Part shown: piece by piece, positions 16,680 through 25,037 of the stretch
How positions within the stretch are numbered: position 1 is the stretch's first letter
Layout: every line of letters starts with the position of its first letter
From: Pelobacter seleniigenes DSM 18267
GTDB taxonomy: Bacteria; Desulfobacterota; Desulfuromonadia; Desulfuromonadales; Geopsychrobacteraceae
DNA: 64,000 nucleotides
Direction of reading: 5' to 3'
Assembly (NCBI RefSeq): GCF_000711225.1
Contig: NZ_JOMG01000002.1
Span: 260,501 to 324,500 of the forward strand
Position numbers and translations under genes: made by a program
The notes under the pieces: generated by a model
Database searches by the model: none
What the model saw: the letters and a program-made list of their open reading frames with translations, nothing else
Told to the model about the DNA's origin: nothing

Positions 16680-17804
16680 ATGAACCCTTCCCGCCGCCAC
16701 TTTCTCAAAACTTGCAGTCTCTGCAGCCTGCTCTCCATCACCCCCGGATTGCTGACCAGCTGTTTCTCCGGCCCCTCCGGGGCATTGCGCGGCCCGGTCG
16801 GCCCGGTCGCCAATGCCCGGCTGTCCGCAGCAGCGGCAGGGATTCTGAACCATGCCGCCCTGGCACCGAGCGGACACAACAGCCAGCCATGGCAGGTCAG
16901 CTTACATTCTCCCCGTCACTGGAGCATCGGAATCCCGCCTCGGCGGCGGCTGCCGGCGGTCGATCCCCATGCGCGGGAATCCTTGATTTCCCTGGGAGCC
17001 TTTGTTGAAAACCTGGTTCAGGCCGCCCTGGCCTACGGTTATCAGGTCGCTGCTTCGGTGACCGCAAGCGACCCTCAGGAGACAAAAATACTGGAGATCA
17101 AGCTGTCCCCGCAATCGCCCGCGACAACCGTCGACCTGTCCCTGCTGGGCCAACGGAGAACGGTGAAGCAGGGGCAGCAGCAGCGTTTGCTGCAGAGCAG
17201 CGATGTCCGTCTGCTCCAGCTTAGCAGCCAGCACCGGCTCGACTACCTGCCGCGCGATCAGGCCACGGCCGCAAGTATCAGGGCAGGAACAGTCCTGGCC
17301 ATGGCCAGCCAGTGCCAAAGGGATGCGGCCATGGCGGAACTGGCCCGGTGGATCCGCTTCAGGCGAAGTGCGGTCAACCGCCAACGGGACGGATTGACCG
17401 TCGCCGGTATGGAGCTTAATGGGCTGGCCGGCTGGTGGGTAGGGAATTTTTATCAGGCGGACGATGTCATGACCGAAACGTTCCGGCGCAAGACCGTCAC
17501 AATAACCGAGGAGCTCAGCAGGCAGGGCGCGGGTTGGCTGGTTCTGCACAGCGCAGGTGATTCGCCGACCGAGCTGATTGCGGTCGGCCGGAGTCTGCAG
17601 CGGATTCTGCTGCAAGCACGGCGGCTCAATATCGCCTGCCACCCGATGAGCCAGCTGCTGGAAGAACAGATTGGGCAACGCGAGTTGGCGCTGCAGTTCG
17701 GTGCCGACCACAGCATCCAGATGCTGCTGCGAGTTGGCTATCTGGAGCGCTATCCCGCGCCGGTCACGCCGCGGCGACCGGCGCAGTGGTTTGTGACCGG
17801 CTAA
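16680..17804 (+). CDS. Acg-like nitroreductase-fold protein with twin-arginine-type leader
   Basis: Protein of 374 residues resembling the Acg/nitroreductase FMN-binding family. The LNHAALAPSGHNSQPW motif near residues 60-75 is the typical N-terminal flavin-site signature, and the C-terminal half contains EELSRQGAGWLVLHSAGD and LLRVGYLERYP. The leader NPSRRHFLKTCSLCSLLSITPGLLTSC has SRRHFLK like a twin-arginine signal, plus a cysteine after a hydrophobic stretch, so it may be exported folded and lipid-anchored. The ATG at 16680 has GAGGATGAG upstream. Co-transcription with the DUF3313 lipoprotein under TetR control is likely. Substrate unknown. Confidence 0.82.
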   Translation: MNPSRRHFLKTCSLCSLLSITPGLLTSCFSGPSGALRGPVGPVANARLSAAAAGILNHAALAPSGHNSQPWQVSLHSPRHWSIGIPPRRRLPAVDPHARESLISLGAFVENLVQAALAYGYQVAASVTASDPQETKILEIKLSPQSPATTVDLSLLGQRRTVKQGQQQRLLQSSDVRLLQLSSQHRLDYLPRDQATAASIRAGTVLAMASQCQRDAAMAELARWIRFRRSAVNRQRDGLTVAGMELNGLAGWWVGNFYQADDVMTETFRRKTVTITEELSRQGAGWLVLHSAGDSPTELIAVGRSLQRILLQARRLNIACHPMSQLLEEQIGQRELALQFGADHSIQMLLRVGYLERYPAPVTPRRPAQWFVTG

Positions 17805-17851
17805 GTGCGGCGACGGTTAAGCCGACCCACCCTGCCGACGCCGTGCGATCC

Positions 17852-18538
17852 TCAGGCCAGCCGCTGTGGCCAGGTCAGCACCCCGGGGCGCGGACAGGCG
17901 GAGCGGCAGGTCGAACACTTGATGCAATCCGCCTCAGCCAGGACGCCTTTGCTCCGATAACTGGCGATTGGTAGTTGCATGGGACAACTGTTTGCGCACG
18001 CCGCGCACCCCCGGCAGGACGGATCGATCTGTAATTGATATTGACCGCGGTCGATGGCGGCAGCCATGGTCCCGACCGGGCAGATCGCGCACCAGGCTCT
18101 GGCACGGTAGACCAGGCCCAGGCCGAGCGCGGCCAGGGTGGTCACCAGACACATCTGCCAGAAGACCCGCCCCCAGTGCAACGGATCAGTCGGCTGCAGG
18201 GACAATCGATAGCCCATGAAACCCATCAGGGCCACCAGCACACTCCAGCGGAACAAGGGGCTTTTCAACCACCGCGGGAGCCTCCGGTTGGCGGCCAGCG
18301 GTTTGAACCAGGTATCCAGAAAACTGCCTCGGGGGCAGGCGTTGCCGCACATCCAGCGGCCACGGAAAAAAGCGCCGAGAATCCCGCTCCCCATGGCGAC
18401 CGGCACGACAAATCCGAGCAGCGGAAATTTCCAGCCCAGTGCAATGACCGTCACCATAATCAGGGCCAACAGCCATTTATAGCTGCGTTTTTTCTCTGTG
18501 TCGATGTTGCAGATGGGCATTGTTTCATGAGTATTCAT
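17852..18538 (-). CDS. 4Fe-4S membrane protein (NapH/NosR-C-like)
   Basis: Membrane ferredoxin-type protein of 228 residues with four hydrophobic helices. Two cytoplasmic CxxxCP-type motifs sit in the membrane part (GNACPRGSF and CAICPVG). A C-terminal double 4Fe-4S cluster domain has CRGCAACANSCPMQ and CIKCSTCRSACPRPG. This layout matches the electron-transfer family including NapH, NosR C-termini and CcoG-like proteins, which relay electrons from quinol to periplasmic or membrane reductases. No partner reductase lies beside it. It is convergent with the nitroreductase-like gene, to which it might donate electrons, but that is speculative. Confidence 0.86.
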   Translation of the reverse strand: MNTHETMPICNIDTEKKRSYKWLLALIMVTVIALGWKFPLLGFVVPVAMGSGILGAFFRGRWMCGNACPRGSFLDTWFKPLAANRRLPRWLKSPLFRWSVLVALMGFMGYRLSLQPTDPLHWGRVFWQMCLVTTLAALGLGLVYRARAWCAICPVGTMAAAIDRGQYQLQIDPSCRGCAACANSCPMQLPIASYRSKGVLAEADCIKCSTCRSACPRPGVLTWPQRLA

Positions 18539-18877
18539 TTACATTTCTCCATAAAATCTAAAGAGATCTATATGAATATTTAAATATTGTCAATATTTAA
18601 TTTTACGATTTCACCAAGTCAAACTGGTCAATATCCGGTTCAGGATGCCGGTATTACGGCCGCTGCTGCGCTGGATAAAACCAGTTCGGAAGACTCAGAG
18701 CCGTCGCTAAACCACAGACCGCCCCACAGAGCAGCGCAAAGTGCGCAGAATCTATGATCCGGCGGAAGGCTGGCCAAGGGAACCGCAAACTTGTTATCCT
18801 ATAACCCAAGTCGGCATTTGTCCGGCACCGACGCCCAGCCACTGGGCCTGACATTTTTCCTCCAGGATCACCGAGAC
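18539..18877. promoter_or_regulatory. divergent intergenic region with AT-rich palindrome
   Basis: About 340 bases between the 4Fe-4S protein and the radical SAM gene. It contains the perfect 14-bp palindrome AATATTTAAATATT (18575-18588) followed by a CAATATTTAA repeat of one arm, 37 to 62 bases upstream of the 4Fe-4S gene start. It is a candidate regulator site for that gene. The rest shows no convincing gene or structure. Confidence 0.4.
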
Positions 18878-19765
18878 ATGTACTATTTTGATTACGACGA
18901 ACCCCTGTTCCGCCCACCCTCTGAAGCCCACTCACTGATCATCCAGGTCACTATCGGCTGTTCCCAGAACAGCTGCGGCTTCTGCGGTATGTATAAAATG
19001 AAAAACTTTCGGATCCGCCCGCTGGCGGATATCTTTGCCGAAATCGACAGTATTCCACTGCCGCACCGCCCCTATATCCAGCGGGTATTCCTGGGCGACG
19101 GCGACGGCTTGGTCTATCCCCAGGAGCAGCTGCTCGCGGTGCTGGACAAGCTCGCCAGCACTTTGCCGCGGCTCAACCGGGTCGGGGCCTACGCATCGCC
19201 GAACAGCCTGACCACCAAAACCGTCGCCGAACTCGCCCAATTGCGCCAGCGTAAGCTGCGGATTCTCTATTTCGGCCTGGAAAGCGGCGATGCCGAGACC
19301 ATCGAACTGGTCAACAAAAGATTCTCCCCGGAGGTCATGCTGACGCTGTGCAGAAAGGCCCAGCAGGCGGAGCTGAAGCTGTCCGTGACCGCGATTCTCG
19401 GCCTGGCGGGACGGGCGCGGACCCAGCAGCATGCCGAGGCCACCGCAGCCTGGATCAACGCGCTGGCCCCGGAATACTTTTCTCTGCTGACCATGTTCCG
19501 CCGCCATAACGATGCGTACTTCAAGTGCATCGCCCCGCTCAGCAACGGAGAAGTCCTGCAGGAGGCCCTGCGCGTCGTCAGCCATCTCAATCCCAGCCAC
19601 ACCATCCTGCGCTCCAATCATGTCTCGAACATTCTGCACCTGGCCGGCAGCTATCCGAAGGATCGGCAGAAAATCATTGCCCAGGCCGAGGCGGCGCTAC
19701 AGGAAGGTCGCCGGCATCCGGACTGGTTCAATCTGGTCCCGGATTACGAAGAAGAATTCTTCTGA
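18878..19765 (+). CDS. radical SAM protein
   Basis: Radical SAM enzyme of about 295 residues. The cluster motif is GCSQNSCGFCGMYK, spaced C-x4-C-x2-C rather than the classical C-x3-C-x2-C. This variant (like CTHNxCTFCxMYK) is seen in a subgroup of COG1032-type radical SAM proteins of anaerobes. A LGDGDGL motif follows, then a (beta/alpha) core with YFGLESGD. The ATG at 18878 follows CCAGGA; an upstream extension to 18791 lacks similarity. No substrate or partner protein is apparent nearby, so the reaction is unknown. Confidence 0.88.
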   Translation: MYYFDYDEPLFRPPSEAHSLIIQVTIGCSQNSCGFCGMYKMKNFRIRPLADIFAEIDSIPLPHRPYIQRVFLGDGDGLVYPQEQLLAVLDKLASTLPRLNRVGAYASPNSLTTKTVAELAQLRQRKLRILYFGLESGDAETIELVNKRFSPEVMLTLCRKAQQAELKLSVTAILGLAGRARTQQHAEATAAWINALAPEYFSLLTMFRRHNDAYFKCIAPLSNGEVLQEALRVVSHLNPSHTILRSNHVSNILHLAGSYPKDRQKIIAQAEAALQEGRRHPDWFNLVPDYEEEFF

Positions 19766-19893
19766 TTTTGGAAAACTTTAAGCAGGATGCTGCCGCTGAG
19801 CCGGAACGCGCCGGCTCCGGCAATTTGTTCTGTCGCTGCTGGCTTTCCCAATGACTTATGGTAAATTTGAGGATCAAAAAAGGAGACTCAATC

Positions 19894-20475
19894 ATGAAAC
19901 GGATTCATTTCACCATCATTCTGACCGCGGCCTTATTATTGGCCGGTCTGCTCGGCAGCGCCGTCGCTGACGACTACGACGTGACGGTCTATACCTTTAA
20001 ACAATCACCGACGGTCCAACCGTTCTTTGCCTCGGCCTACGGTTATGCGGTCTTCCCCACTATCGGCAAAGGCGGCTTTGTCATTGGCGCGGCTTATGGC
20101 AAGGGGCTGGTGTTCCGCAACGAACAGGTCACCGGCGAGGCGACCATGGCCAAGGCCAGCATCGGTGCTCAATTGGGCGGCCAGGCCTTCAGTGAAATCA
20201 TCTTCTTCGAGAACAAGGACGCTTACGATCGCTTCACCAGCGGCCAGTTTGAATTCGAGGCCTCGGCCTCGGCTGTGGCCATTACCGCAGGGGCACAGGC
20301 CAAGGCCGGCACCGACGGCGCCACCGCCAGCGCCAGCACCAGTTCTTCCGATGCAGAGCAGCGCAATGTTGGTTATCGGCGCGGCATGGCAGTTTTCGTC
20401 CATATCAAAGGCGGGCTGATGTACGAAGCCAGCATCGGCGGCCAAGCTTTCCAGTTCACACCGCTGAACAAATAA
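19894..20475 (+). CDS. SYLF (Ysc84-type) lipid-binding domain protein, exported
   Basis: Exported protein of 193 residues. A signal peptide (residues 1 to about 26, ending SAVA) is followed by a SYLF/Ysc84 domain with SAYGYAVFPTIGKGGFVIGAAYGKGLVF and the C-terminal GMAVFVHIKGGLMYEASIGGQAFQF. SYLF domains bind phosphoinositides or phospholipids in eukaryotes; bacterial members are periplasmic or outer-membrane proteins of unclear role. A low-complexity Ala/Ser/Thr linker lies near residues 125-150. The ATG at 19894 has AGGAGA upstream. It is monocistronic with its own terminator. Confidence 0.88.
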   Translation: MKRIHFTIILTAALLLAGLLGSAVADDYDVTVYTFKQSPTVQPFFASAYGYAVFPTIGKGGFVIGAAYGKGLVFRNEQVTGEATMAKASIGAQLGGQAFSEIIFFENKDAYDRFTSGQFEFEASASAVAITAGAQAKAGTDGATASASTSSSDAEQRNVGYRRGMAVFVHIKGGLMYEASIGGQAFQFTPLNK

Positions 20476-20525
20476 CCGACCGCGAAAATGACAGCGGCAA
20501 ACGCCGCAGCTCATGAAGAGACCAC

Positions 20526-20567
20526 AAAATCGCCCCGCTTCAATCGAATGAAGCGGGGCGATTTTTG
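20526..20567 (+). terminator. rho-independent terminator after the SYLF gene
   Basis: AAAATCGCCCCGCTTCA pairs with TGAAGCGGGGCGATTTTT across a short ATCGA-type loop. A T-run follows on the plus strand and an A-run precedes, so it can also serve msrA, which ends at 20607 on the minus strand. Confidence 0.9.
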
Positions 20568-20606
20568 TAAACGCTGCACGACAGGAGTCGAGGCAATGCA
20601 GCCTAG

Positions 20607-21194
20607 TTAGTGATGAGTCGCCTTGTCGCCCCAGATTTCCTTGAGACGCTGGTCGCGACCGCAGTTCCAGCGGTAGAAGTTATAGCGTATCGGGTTGTTC
20701 TTGGCAAAATCCTGGTGATAACTTTCGTCACCTTTGATCGGCCAGAAAGTTGTGGCCGGTAAAATCTCCGTCACGACTTTCTGCTTCGGGAACATCTTCT
20801 GCACCTCGGCTTTGCTGGCTTCGGCGAGTTTCTTTTCCTCGTCATTGGCGTAGAAAATCGCCGCCAGGTAACTGTGCCCGCGATCGCAGAATTGACCGCC
20901 GTCGTCAAAGGGATCGATCTGCAACCAGTAATAGTCGAGCAGTTGCTGGTAGCTTAACTGCTGCGGATCATAGGTGACTTCAACGGATTCGTAGTGCCCT
21001 TCATGGTTGCCGTTATAGGTCGGGTTGGGCAGCGTTCCACCGGTAAAACCGGAGACAACGTCCGTGACCCCGGATAATTTTTCAAAATCCGACTCCATAC
21101 ACCAGAAACAGCCTCCGGCCAGGATTGCGGTTGCGGCAAAGGCGTGAGTCGCCAGGAGGAACGATATCGCACTCAGGATAAAGATTCGTTTCAT
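20607..21194 (-). CDS. msrA: peptide-methionine (S)-S-oxide reductase MsrA, exported
   Basis: Methionine sulfoxide reductase A of 195 residues, repairing the S-epimer of oxidised methionine. The catalytic GGCFWCMESDF motif is at residues 27-37, with typical GFTGGTLPNPTY and GDESYHQDF (YHQ) segments. An N-terminal signal peptide (MKRIFILSAISFLLATHAFA) sends it to the periplasm. Electrons would normally come through a DsbD/CcdA-type relay, not seen here. It lies 83 bases downstream of msrB on the same strand, a probable operon for envelope protein repair. Confidence 0.95.
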   Translation of the reverse strand: MKRIFILSAISFLLATHAFAATAILAGGCFWCMESDFEKLSGVTDVVSGFTGGTLPNPTYNGNHEGHYESVEVTYDPQQLSYQQLLDYYWLQIDPFDDGGQFCDRGHSYLAAIFYANDEEKKLAEASKAEVQKMFPKQKVVTEILPATTFWPIKGDESYHQDFAKNNPIRYNFYRWNCGRDQRLKEIWGDKATHH

Positions 21195-21277
21195 TTCTGG
21201 ACCTCACCTTTCATATTCGGCCAACAACAGGGGCAGCAGTCCCGGCCCTTTTGCGGCAGGAGCCTGCTGCGGAGCTG

Positions 21278-21886
21278 TCATTTGAACAGGGAGACGTATT
21301 CGCCGTAGCCTTCCTTCTCCAGATCGGCCAGGGGAATAAAGCGCAGGGAGGCCGAATTCATGCAGTAGCGCAGCCCGGTCGGGGCCGGACCGTCGTCAAA
21401 GACATGCCCCAGATGGGCATCGGCGAGGGCACTGCGCACTTCGTTGCGAACCATGAAAAAGCTGCGGTCTTCCTTCAGGACAACGCTGTCCGGGTCGATG
21501 GGTTTGGTAAAGCTGGGCCAGCCGGTCCCTGAATCGTACTTGTCTTTGGAACTGAACAGTGGCACCCCGGAGATCACATCGACATAAAGACCGGGTTCAT
21601 GGTTGTCCCAGTAGGCGTTATCAAAAGCCGGCTCAGTCCCTTCTTCACGGGTGACCCGATACTGCAGCGGGGTCAGGCGTTTGCGCAGCTCGGCATCGTT
21701 CGGCACTTGGTAATCATGTTGCTGATTCATCATCTGCTCCGTCATCTTGTCGCTGGACATCATTTTATGTTCGGCGGGCGCTGCCGCCATCGCATCAGCC
21801 TTTTTCTCCATCCCCTGCCCCTGTCCTTGAGTCACGGCGAACAGCACCAGCGGCAGACTGAGGAGGGTCATCATGAGAATTTTCAT
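21278..21886 (-). CDS. msrB: peptide-methionine (R)-S-oxide reductase MsrB, exported
   Basis: Methionine sulfoxide reductase B of 202 residues, reducing the R-epimer. The MsrB core begins near residue 65 ([22 protein letters not shown]), with [12 protein letters not shown] and the catalytic Cys in [10 protein letters not shown] near residue 180. The two CxxC zinc pairs of form-2 enzymes are absent (SGVPLFSS at the first position). A signal peptide of about 20 residues is followed by a Met/Gln/Lys-rich linker ([18 protein letters not shown]), possibly methionine-rich as an oxidant sink. It is upstream of msrA, so MsrB and MsrA are separate exported proteins here. Confidence 0.94.
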   Translation of the reverse strand: MKILMMTLLSLPLVLFAVTQGQGQGMEKKADAMAAAPAEHKMMSSDKMTEQMMNQQHDYQVPNDAELRKRLTPLQYRVTREEGTEPAFDNAYWDNHEPGLYVDVISGVPLFSSKDKYDSGTGWPSFTKPIDPDSVVLKEDRSFFMVRNEVRSALADAHLGHVFDDGPAPTGLRYCMNSASLRFIPLADLEKEGYGEYVSLFK

Positions 21887-22135
21887 TTACGCCTCCGTAG
21901 GTTGAATGTCGCGGCCGGGCATTTGTGCCGGCCGGTTTTATCTTTATCGCTATAATAGCAACATCCTGTAACAACAGCTTAACGTCCAGATAAAGATCCG
22001 GTAAAGATTCGGAATAGAAAAATCCCGACCAGGCTGCAAAATCGTCCACTGATTTTGTCAGCTGGCCGCAGGCGGACCTGCTTGCTCCTGACAGGAAAAT
22101 TCCGGGATAGGCGTTGCCGACAACCGGTTCTCCTT

Positions 22136-22933
22136 TTAGTGCCTGGTCAGCCCTTCCAAAGTGATCTCATATTCTTGCCGGGCATCGTTATAAACAACTC
22201 CGTAGCGGATGGGATAATAGCCCGGTCCGGGATATTGCTCAGGAACCGCGATCGGGGTGTGAAGCGCCGGTTTGGTCTCCAGAAATGCGGTGGTGATCAT
22301 GGGCTCGATAAAAATCATTCTGCCGTCGTAAAAACCGTAGAGAAAAGTTTTGGTAAACCCCTGCCCGGAGAATTCGGCGCCCTGGGGATCGATCGCATGG
22401 GCTCCCATGCGCGGCACCTCGGTCCCTGGCGGGAGGATGTAGCCGGCCGGCATCAACTCCGCGGCCGGCAGCCGATGGGCTCGTTCGAGGTCTGCACCGA
22501 CTGCGGAAATCCGCTCGCGAGCCGCGGTGTCGATAAAATAGAAATGAAAATCGAAGTGAGGTTTATCGTAGATTCCTTGCGGGAGATGCCCGTGCGGGTT
22601 CCAGTCGATGCCGATGTGATCATAGCCCAAGCCTGCCGCTTGCGGCGGTAGTCGCAACAGATATTCCCTCTCAATGGCGTCTTTGGGCTCCTCTGCCGGC
22701 AGGCCGCGCAAAGCGGCCGCGGACAGCCTGATACCGATGGTCTCCGGTTTTCCGGCGGCATCCAGGGTCACAAAGGAGCGGGCATTCCCGGCCCCGATTG
22801 CGGTGGCCGGACCTTCGTAAGTTGCAGCAGCCATTTTTGGCTGATGAGCCGCGCAGCCGGACCACAGCGCGGCTGTCGCCAGGGCCAATAACCAGCCCGA
22901 TACCTGAGGATGAAACCTTTTGTTCCCGACCAT
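22136..22933 (-). CDS. DUF5602/TTHB210-like lipoprotein
   Basis: Exported protein of about 265 residues. The N-terminus (MVGNKRFHPQVSGWLLALATAALWSGC) is a lipoprotein signal with the acylated Cys near residue 27. The mature protein has several His-rich stretches (NPHGHLPQGIYDKPHFDFHFYFID) and PAGYILPPGTEVPRMGAHAID, and resembles the poorly characterised DUF5602/TTHB210 family. The HFDFHFYF pattern and conserved His suggest a metal site; this is inference. The ATG at 22933 has AGGGAGG upstream. It is monocistronic. Confidence 0.75.
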   Translation of the reverse strand: MVGNKRFHPQVSGWLLALATAALWSGCAAHQPKMAAATYEGPATAIGAGNARSFVTLDAAGKPETIGIRLSAAALRGLPAEEPKDAIEREYLLRLPPQAAGLGYDHIGIDWNPHGHLPQGIYDKPHFDFHFYFIDTAARERISAVGADLERAHRLPAAELMPAGYILPPGTEVPRMGAHAIDPQGAEFSGQGFTKTFLYGFYDGRMIFIEPMITTAFLETKPALHTPIAVPEQYPGPGYYPIRYGVVYNDARQEYEITLEGLTRH

Positions 22934-23182
22934 GACCCAGCCTCCCTGATGCTTCGGCACCGGTTAATTGGAGAAGGCCTGACCTGGCAAGGTGGAAAAA
23001 GTCCGCCCGGAAACTTTTTCACCCAGCAGCGGACAGAGGAGGATTCACGCCGAGCCCGTATCAGCACAGAGACTCTCCAAAATTGTTCAGCTGATTGTAA
23101 TGGTCCGAAATATGACCAATCAAGTCATCAATTGATTATTTTCCTTCAATCCACTGTTCCTGCAGTTTTCGAAGGAAAACCC

Positions 23183-23959
23183 TCAGCAAGGTTTCCAACC
23201 GACATAGACCGCAATCGGTACGGTATAGACAATCTGCCCCTGTTCACGCCGCAGCTTGATTCCCAGTTGGTCCTTGCCAATATCCTCGGTTACCATCCGG
23301 CGAATGACAGACTCATCCCCGGGGTTGGGGAAAGAGGCCTTGAGCTGGCTTTCAAACTCAATATCGACCCCATAACCGCTCTGCCGACAGCCGGTCAGGC
23401 CTGAATTCTGAAACAGGTCCGTGAACTCCGCCTGGCTCAGCGCATGGGTATGAGAGGGGTCGCGAAGGATTTCCAGACGATCGTAGGCTGCCGATTTTTC
23501 TGCGGCAACAGCGACATCAGCGACCAGCACCCGGCCGCCGGGCCGGCAGACTCTGATCATTTCCCCTAAAGCCTGCTCAGGCGCCAGCAGATGATGAAAG
23601 CTGTAGCGTGTTATCACCAGCGAAAAACTGTTGTCCGCATAGGGCAAGGACACTGCTTCGCCGACGTCCCAGTCAAGATTGGTCTGGCCTTGCTCCTGTT
23701 GCCGCTTCATGGCCTGCTCGATCATTGCCGGGGTAAGGTCGATCCCGGTGACATGTTTGGCGTGCCGGGCGAATTCACAGGCGACCAACCCTGGCCCGCA
23801 GGCCACATCAAGAACCTCATCAGCAGCATCAACCGCGGCCATGTCCAGCAACAGCTGCAGGGCATCGAAGTGTCCTGGAACCTGGGTAAAGGGAATGGCC
23901 TGCCTGGAAAATTGACTGACGATATCGGCCTGATGCTGCCGGTTGTCCTTGGTCATCAT
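23183..23959 (-). CDS. class I SAM-dependent methyltransferase
   Basis: Cytosolic methyltransferase of about 258 residues of the UbiE/Methyltransf_11 group. The SAM site VLDVACGPGLVACEFA is near residues 48-63, with the acidic GIDLTPAMI second motif and SFHHLLAPEQALGEMIRVCRPGGRVLVAD. Substrate cannot be inferred. The ATG at 23959 has GGAG 7 bases upstream; upstream in-frame codons cover the promoter region. It is divergent from the AraC-type regulator at 24034 with about 75 bases between starts, so that regulator probably controls it. Confidence 0.9.
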   Translation of the reverse strand: MMTKDNRQHQADIVSQFSRQAIPFTQVPGHFDALQLLLDMAAVDAADEVLDVACGPGLVACEFARHAKHVTGIDLTPAMIEQAMKRQQEQGQTNLDWDVGEAVSLPYADNSFSLVITRYSFHHLLAPEQALGEMIRVCRPGGRVLVADVAVAAEKSAAYDRLEILRDPSHTHALSQAEFTDLFQNSGLTGCRQSGYGVDIEFESQLKASFPNPGDESVIRRMVTEDIGKDQLGIKLRREQGQIVYTVPIAVYVGWKPC

Positions 23960-24033
23960 GCGTATGCTCCTTTCTCGCGGAAATGGAAAAAGTATAGGTT
24001 GGCAACCCATGGCTGTCTTGCTATCTTTTGCCA

Positions 24034-24882
24034 ATGAACATCGACAAACTGCCAAAACTTGCACCGGTCGTCGTCGGCTACCGGAAAGACCCGCAGCTAC
24101 CGGTGATCCCCCTGGCCATGCAGATCAATAACGCCGGCTGTGCGGCAGCCCATGCCCACCCCCGCGGGCAACTCATCTACGCCAGCAGCGGGGTGATGCG
24201 GGTCATCTGTGGCGGGGACATCTGGATTGTGCCGCCGGCGCAGGCCGTCTGGGTACCGCCGGAAGTCGAACACGAAGTCTATTTCCCCGGCGCTGTTGCG
24301 CCCCGCAACCTGTTTATCGACCCCACCGCGACCGCCGGACTCCCCGAACAGTGTACGGTGATCAAAGTTTCTCCCCTGCTCCGCGAGCTGATTCTGAAGG
24401 CGGTTCAGATTGGCGACAATTATACTTCGGACAGTGCGGATTTCAGACTGATGATGGTTATTCTCGATGAACTGCAACAGGCGGAACCAACCCCGCTGCA
24501 CCTGCCGATGGGTCACGACCAACGCCTGCTCCGCGTTATCGACGGGTTACTGCACTATCCGGGAAACCGTAGCGATCTGCAGAGTTGGGCCAGACTTGCC
24601 GGGGCCAGCGAACGCACGCTGGCCCGGCTCTTTGTGCGGGAAACCGGGCTGACGTTCGGGTCCTGGCGAAAACGGCTGTTGTTACAGGAGGCGGTCGACC
24701 GGCTGGGACGGGGGGATAATGTCACCCGGGTGGCGTTTGATCTTGGTTATCACAGTCTGAGTGCCTTTATCGAGATGTTCCGCCAGGCTCTCGGCAGTTC
24801 CCCCGGTCAGTTTCTGCGCCAGCGGCAGGAGACCGGCGAAACTCGTACTGACGATGGCAACGACAGCAGGATGAAGTTCTGA
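24034..24882 (+). CDS. AraC-family regulator with cupin domain
   Basis: Regulator of 282 residues. The N-terminal AraC_binding cupin has AHAHPRGQLIYASSGVMRV and VPPAQAVWVPPEVEHEV. The C-terminal helix-turn-helix pair (about residues 180-270) includes LQSWARLAGASERTLARLFVRETGLTFGSWRKRLLLQEAVDRL and LGYHSLSAFIEMFRQALGSSPGQFL. This type (YdeO/NimR-like group) often controls an adjacent divergent exporter or enzyme. Here the divergent partner is a methyltransferase. No Shine-Dalgarno is visible at the ATG; a TTG at 24028 is an alternative start. Confidence 0.88.
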   Translation: MNIDKLPKLAPVVVGYRKDPQLPVIPLAMQINNAGCAAAHAHPRGQLIYASSGVMRVICGGDIWIVPPAQAVWVPPEVEHEVYFPGAVAPRNLFIDPTATAGLPEQCTVIKVSPLLRELILKAVQIGDNYTSDSADFRLMMVILDELQQAEPTPLHLPMGHDQRLLRVIDGLLHYPGNRSDLQSWARLAGASERTLARLFVRETGLTFGSWRKRLLLQEAVDRLGRGDNVTRVAFDLGYHSLSAFIEMFRQALGSSPGQFLRQRQETGETRTDDGNDSRMKF

Positions 24883-24985
24883 ATGTAACCTGCAACTCCC
24901 GGCATTGGCACAAAAAGCCGTGGTTTATGGCTGACGGGTTGCAGGAGCAATCAAACAGCAGTAACGCTCCAATCCAGAAAAAAGA

Positions 24986-25017
24986 AAGCCCCGCAGCACG
25001 GCTGTGCAGCGGGGCTT
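24986..25017. terminator. terminator between convergent AraC and transglutaminase genes
   Basis: Hairpin AAGCCCCGC / GCGGGGCTT with an inner GCAC/GTGC stem. On the minus strand it is followed by TTTCTTTTTTC, a good U-tract, so it mainly ends the transglutaminase-like gene. Confidence 0.85.
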
Positions 25018-25037
25018 GAAACAGGTGCAGCCCTTGA

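Noticed and set aside
18654-18935. Minus-strand frame with a hydrophobic C-terminus (ALLCGAVCGLATALSLPNWFYP) overlapping the radical SAM start
   Set aside because: No ribosome binding site, overlaps the supported gene and its promoter, and the N-terminal half has no protein-like character.
23099-23130. TGGTC-N-GACCA-like inverted repeat and ATCAATTGAT between the DUF5602-like and methyltransferase genes
   Set aside because: Short, imperfect and located at the 3' side of the methyltransferase; no regulator to link it to.
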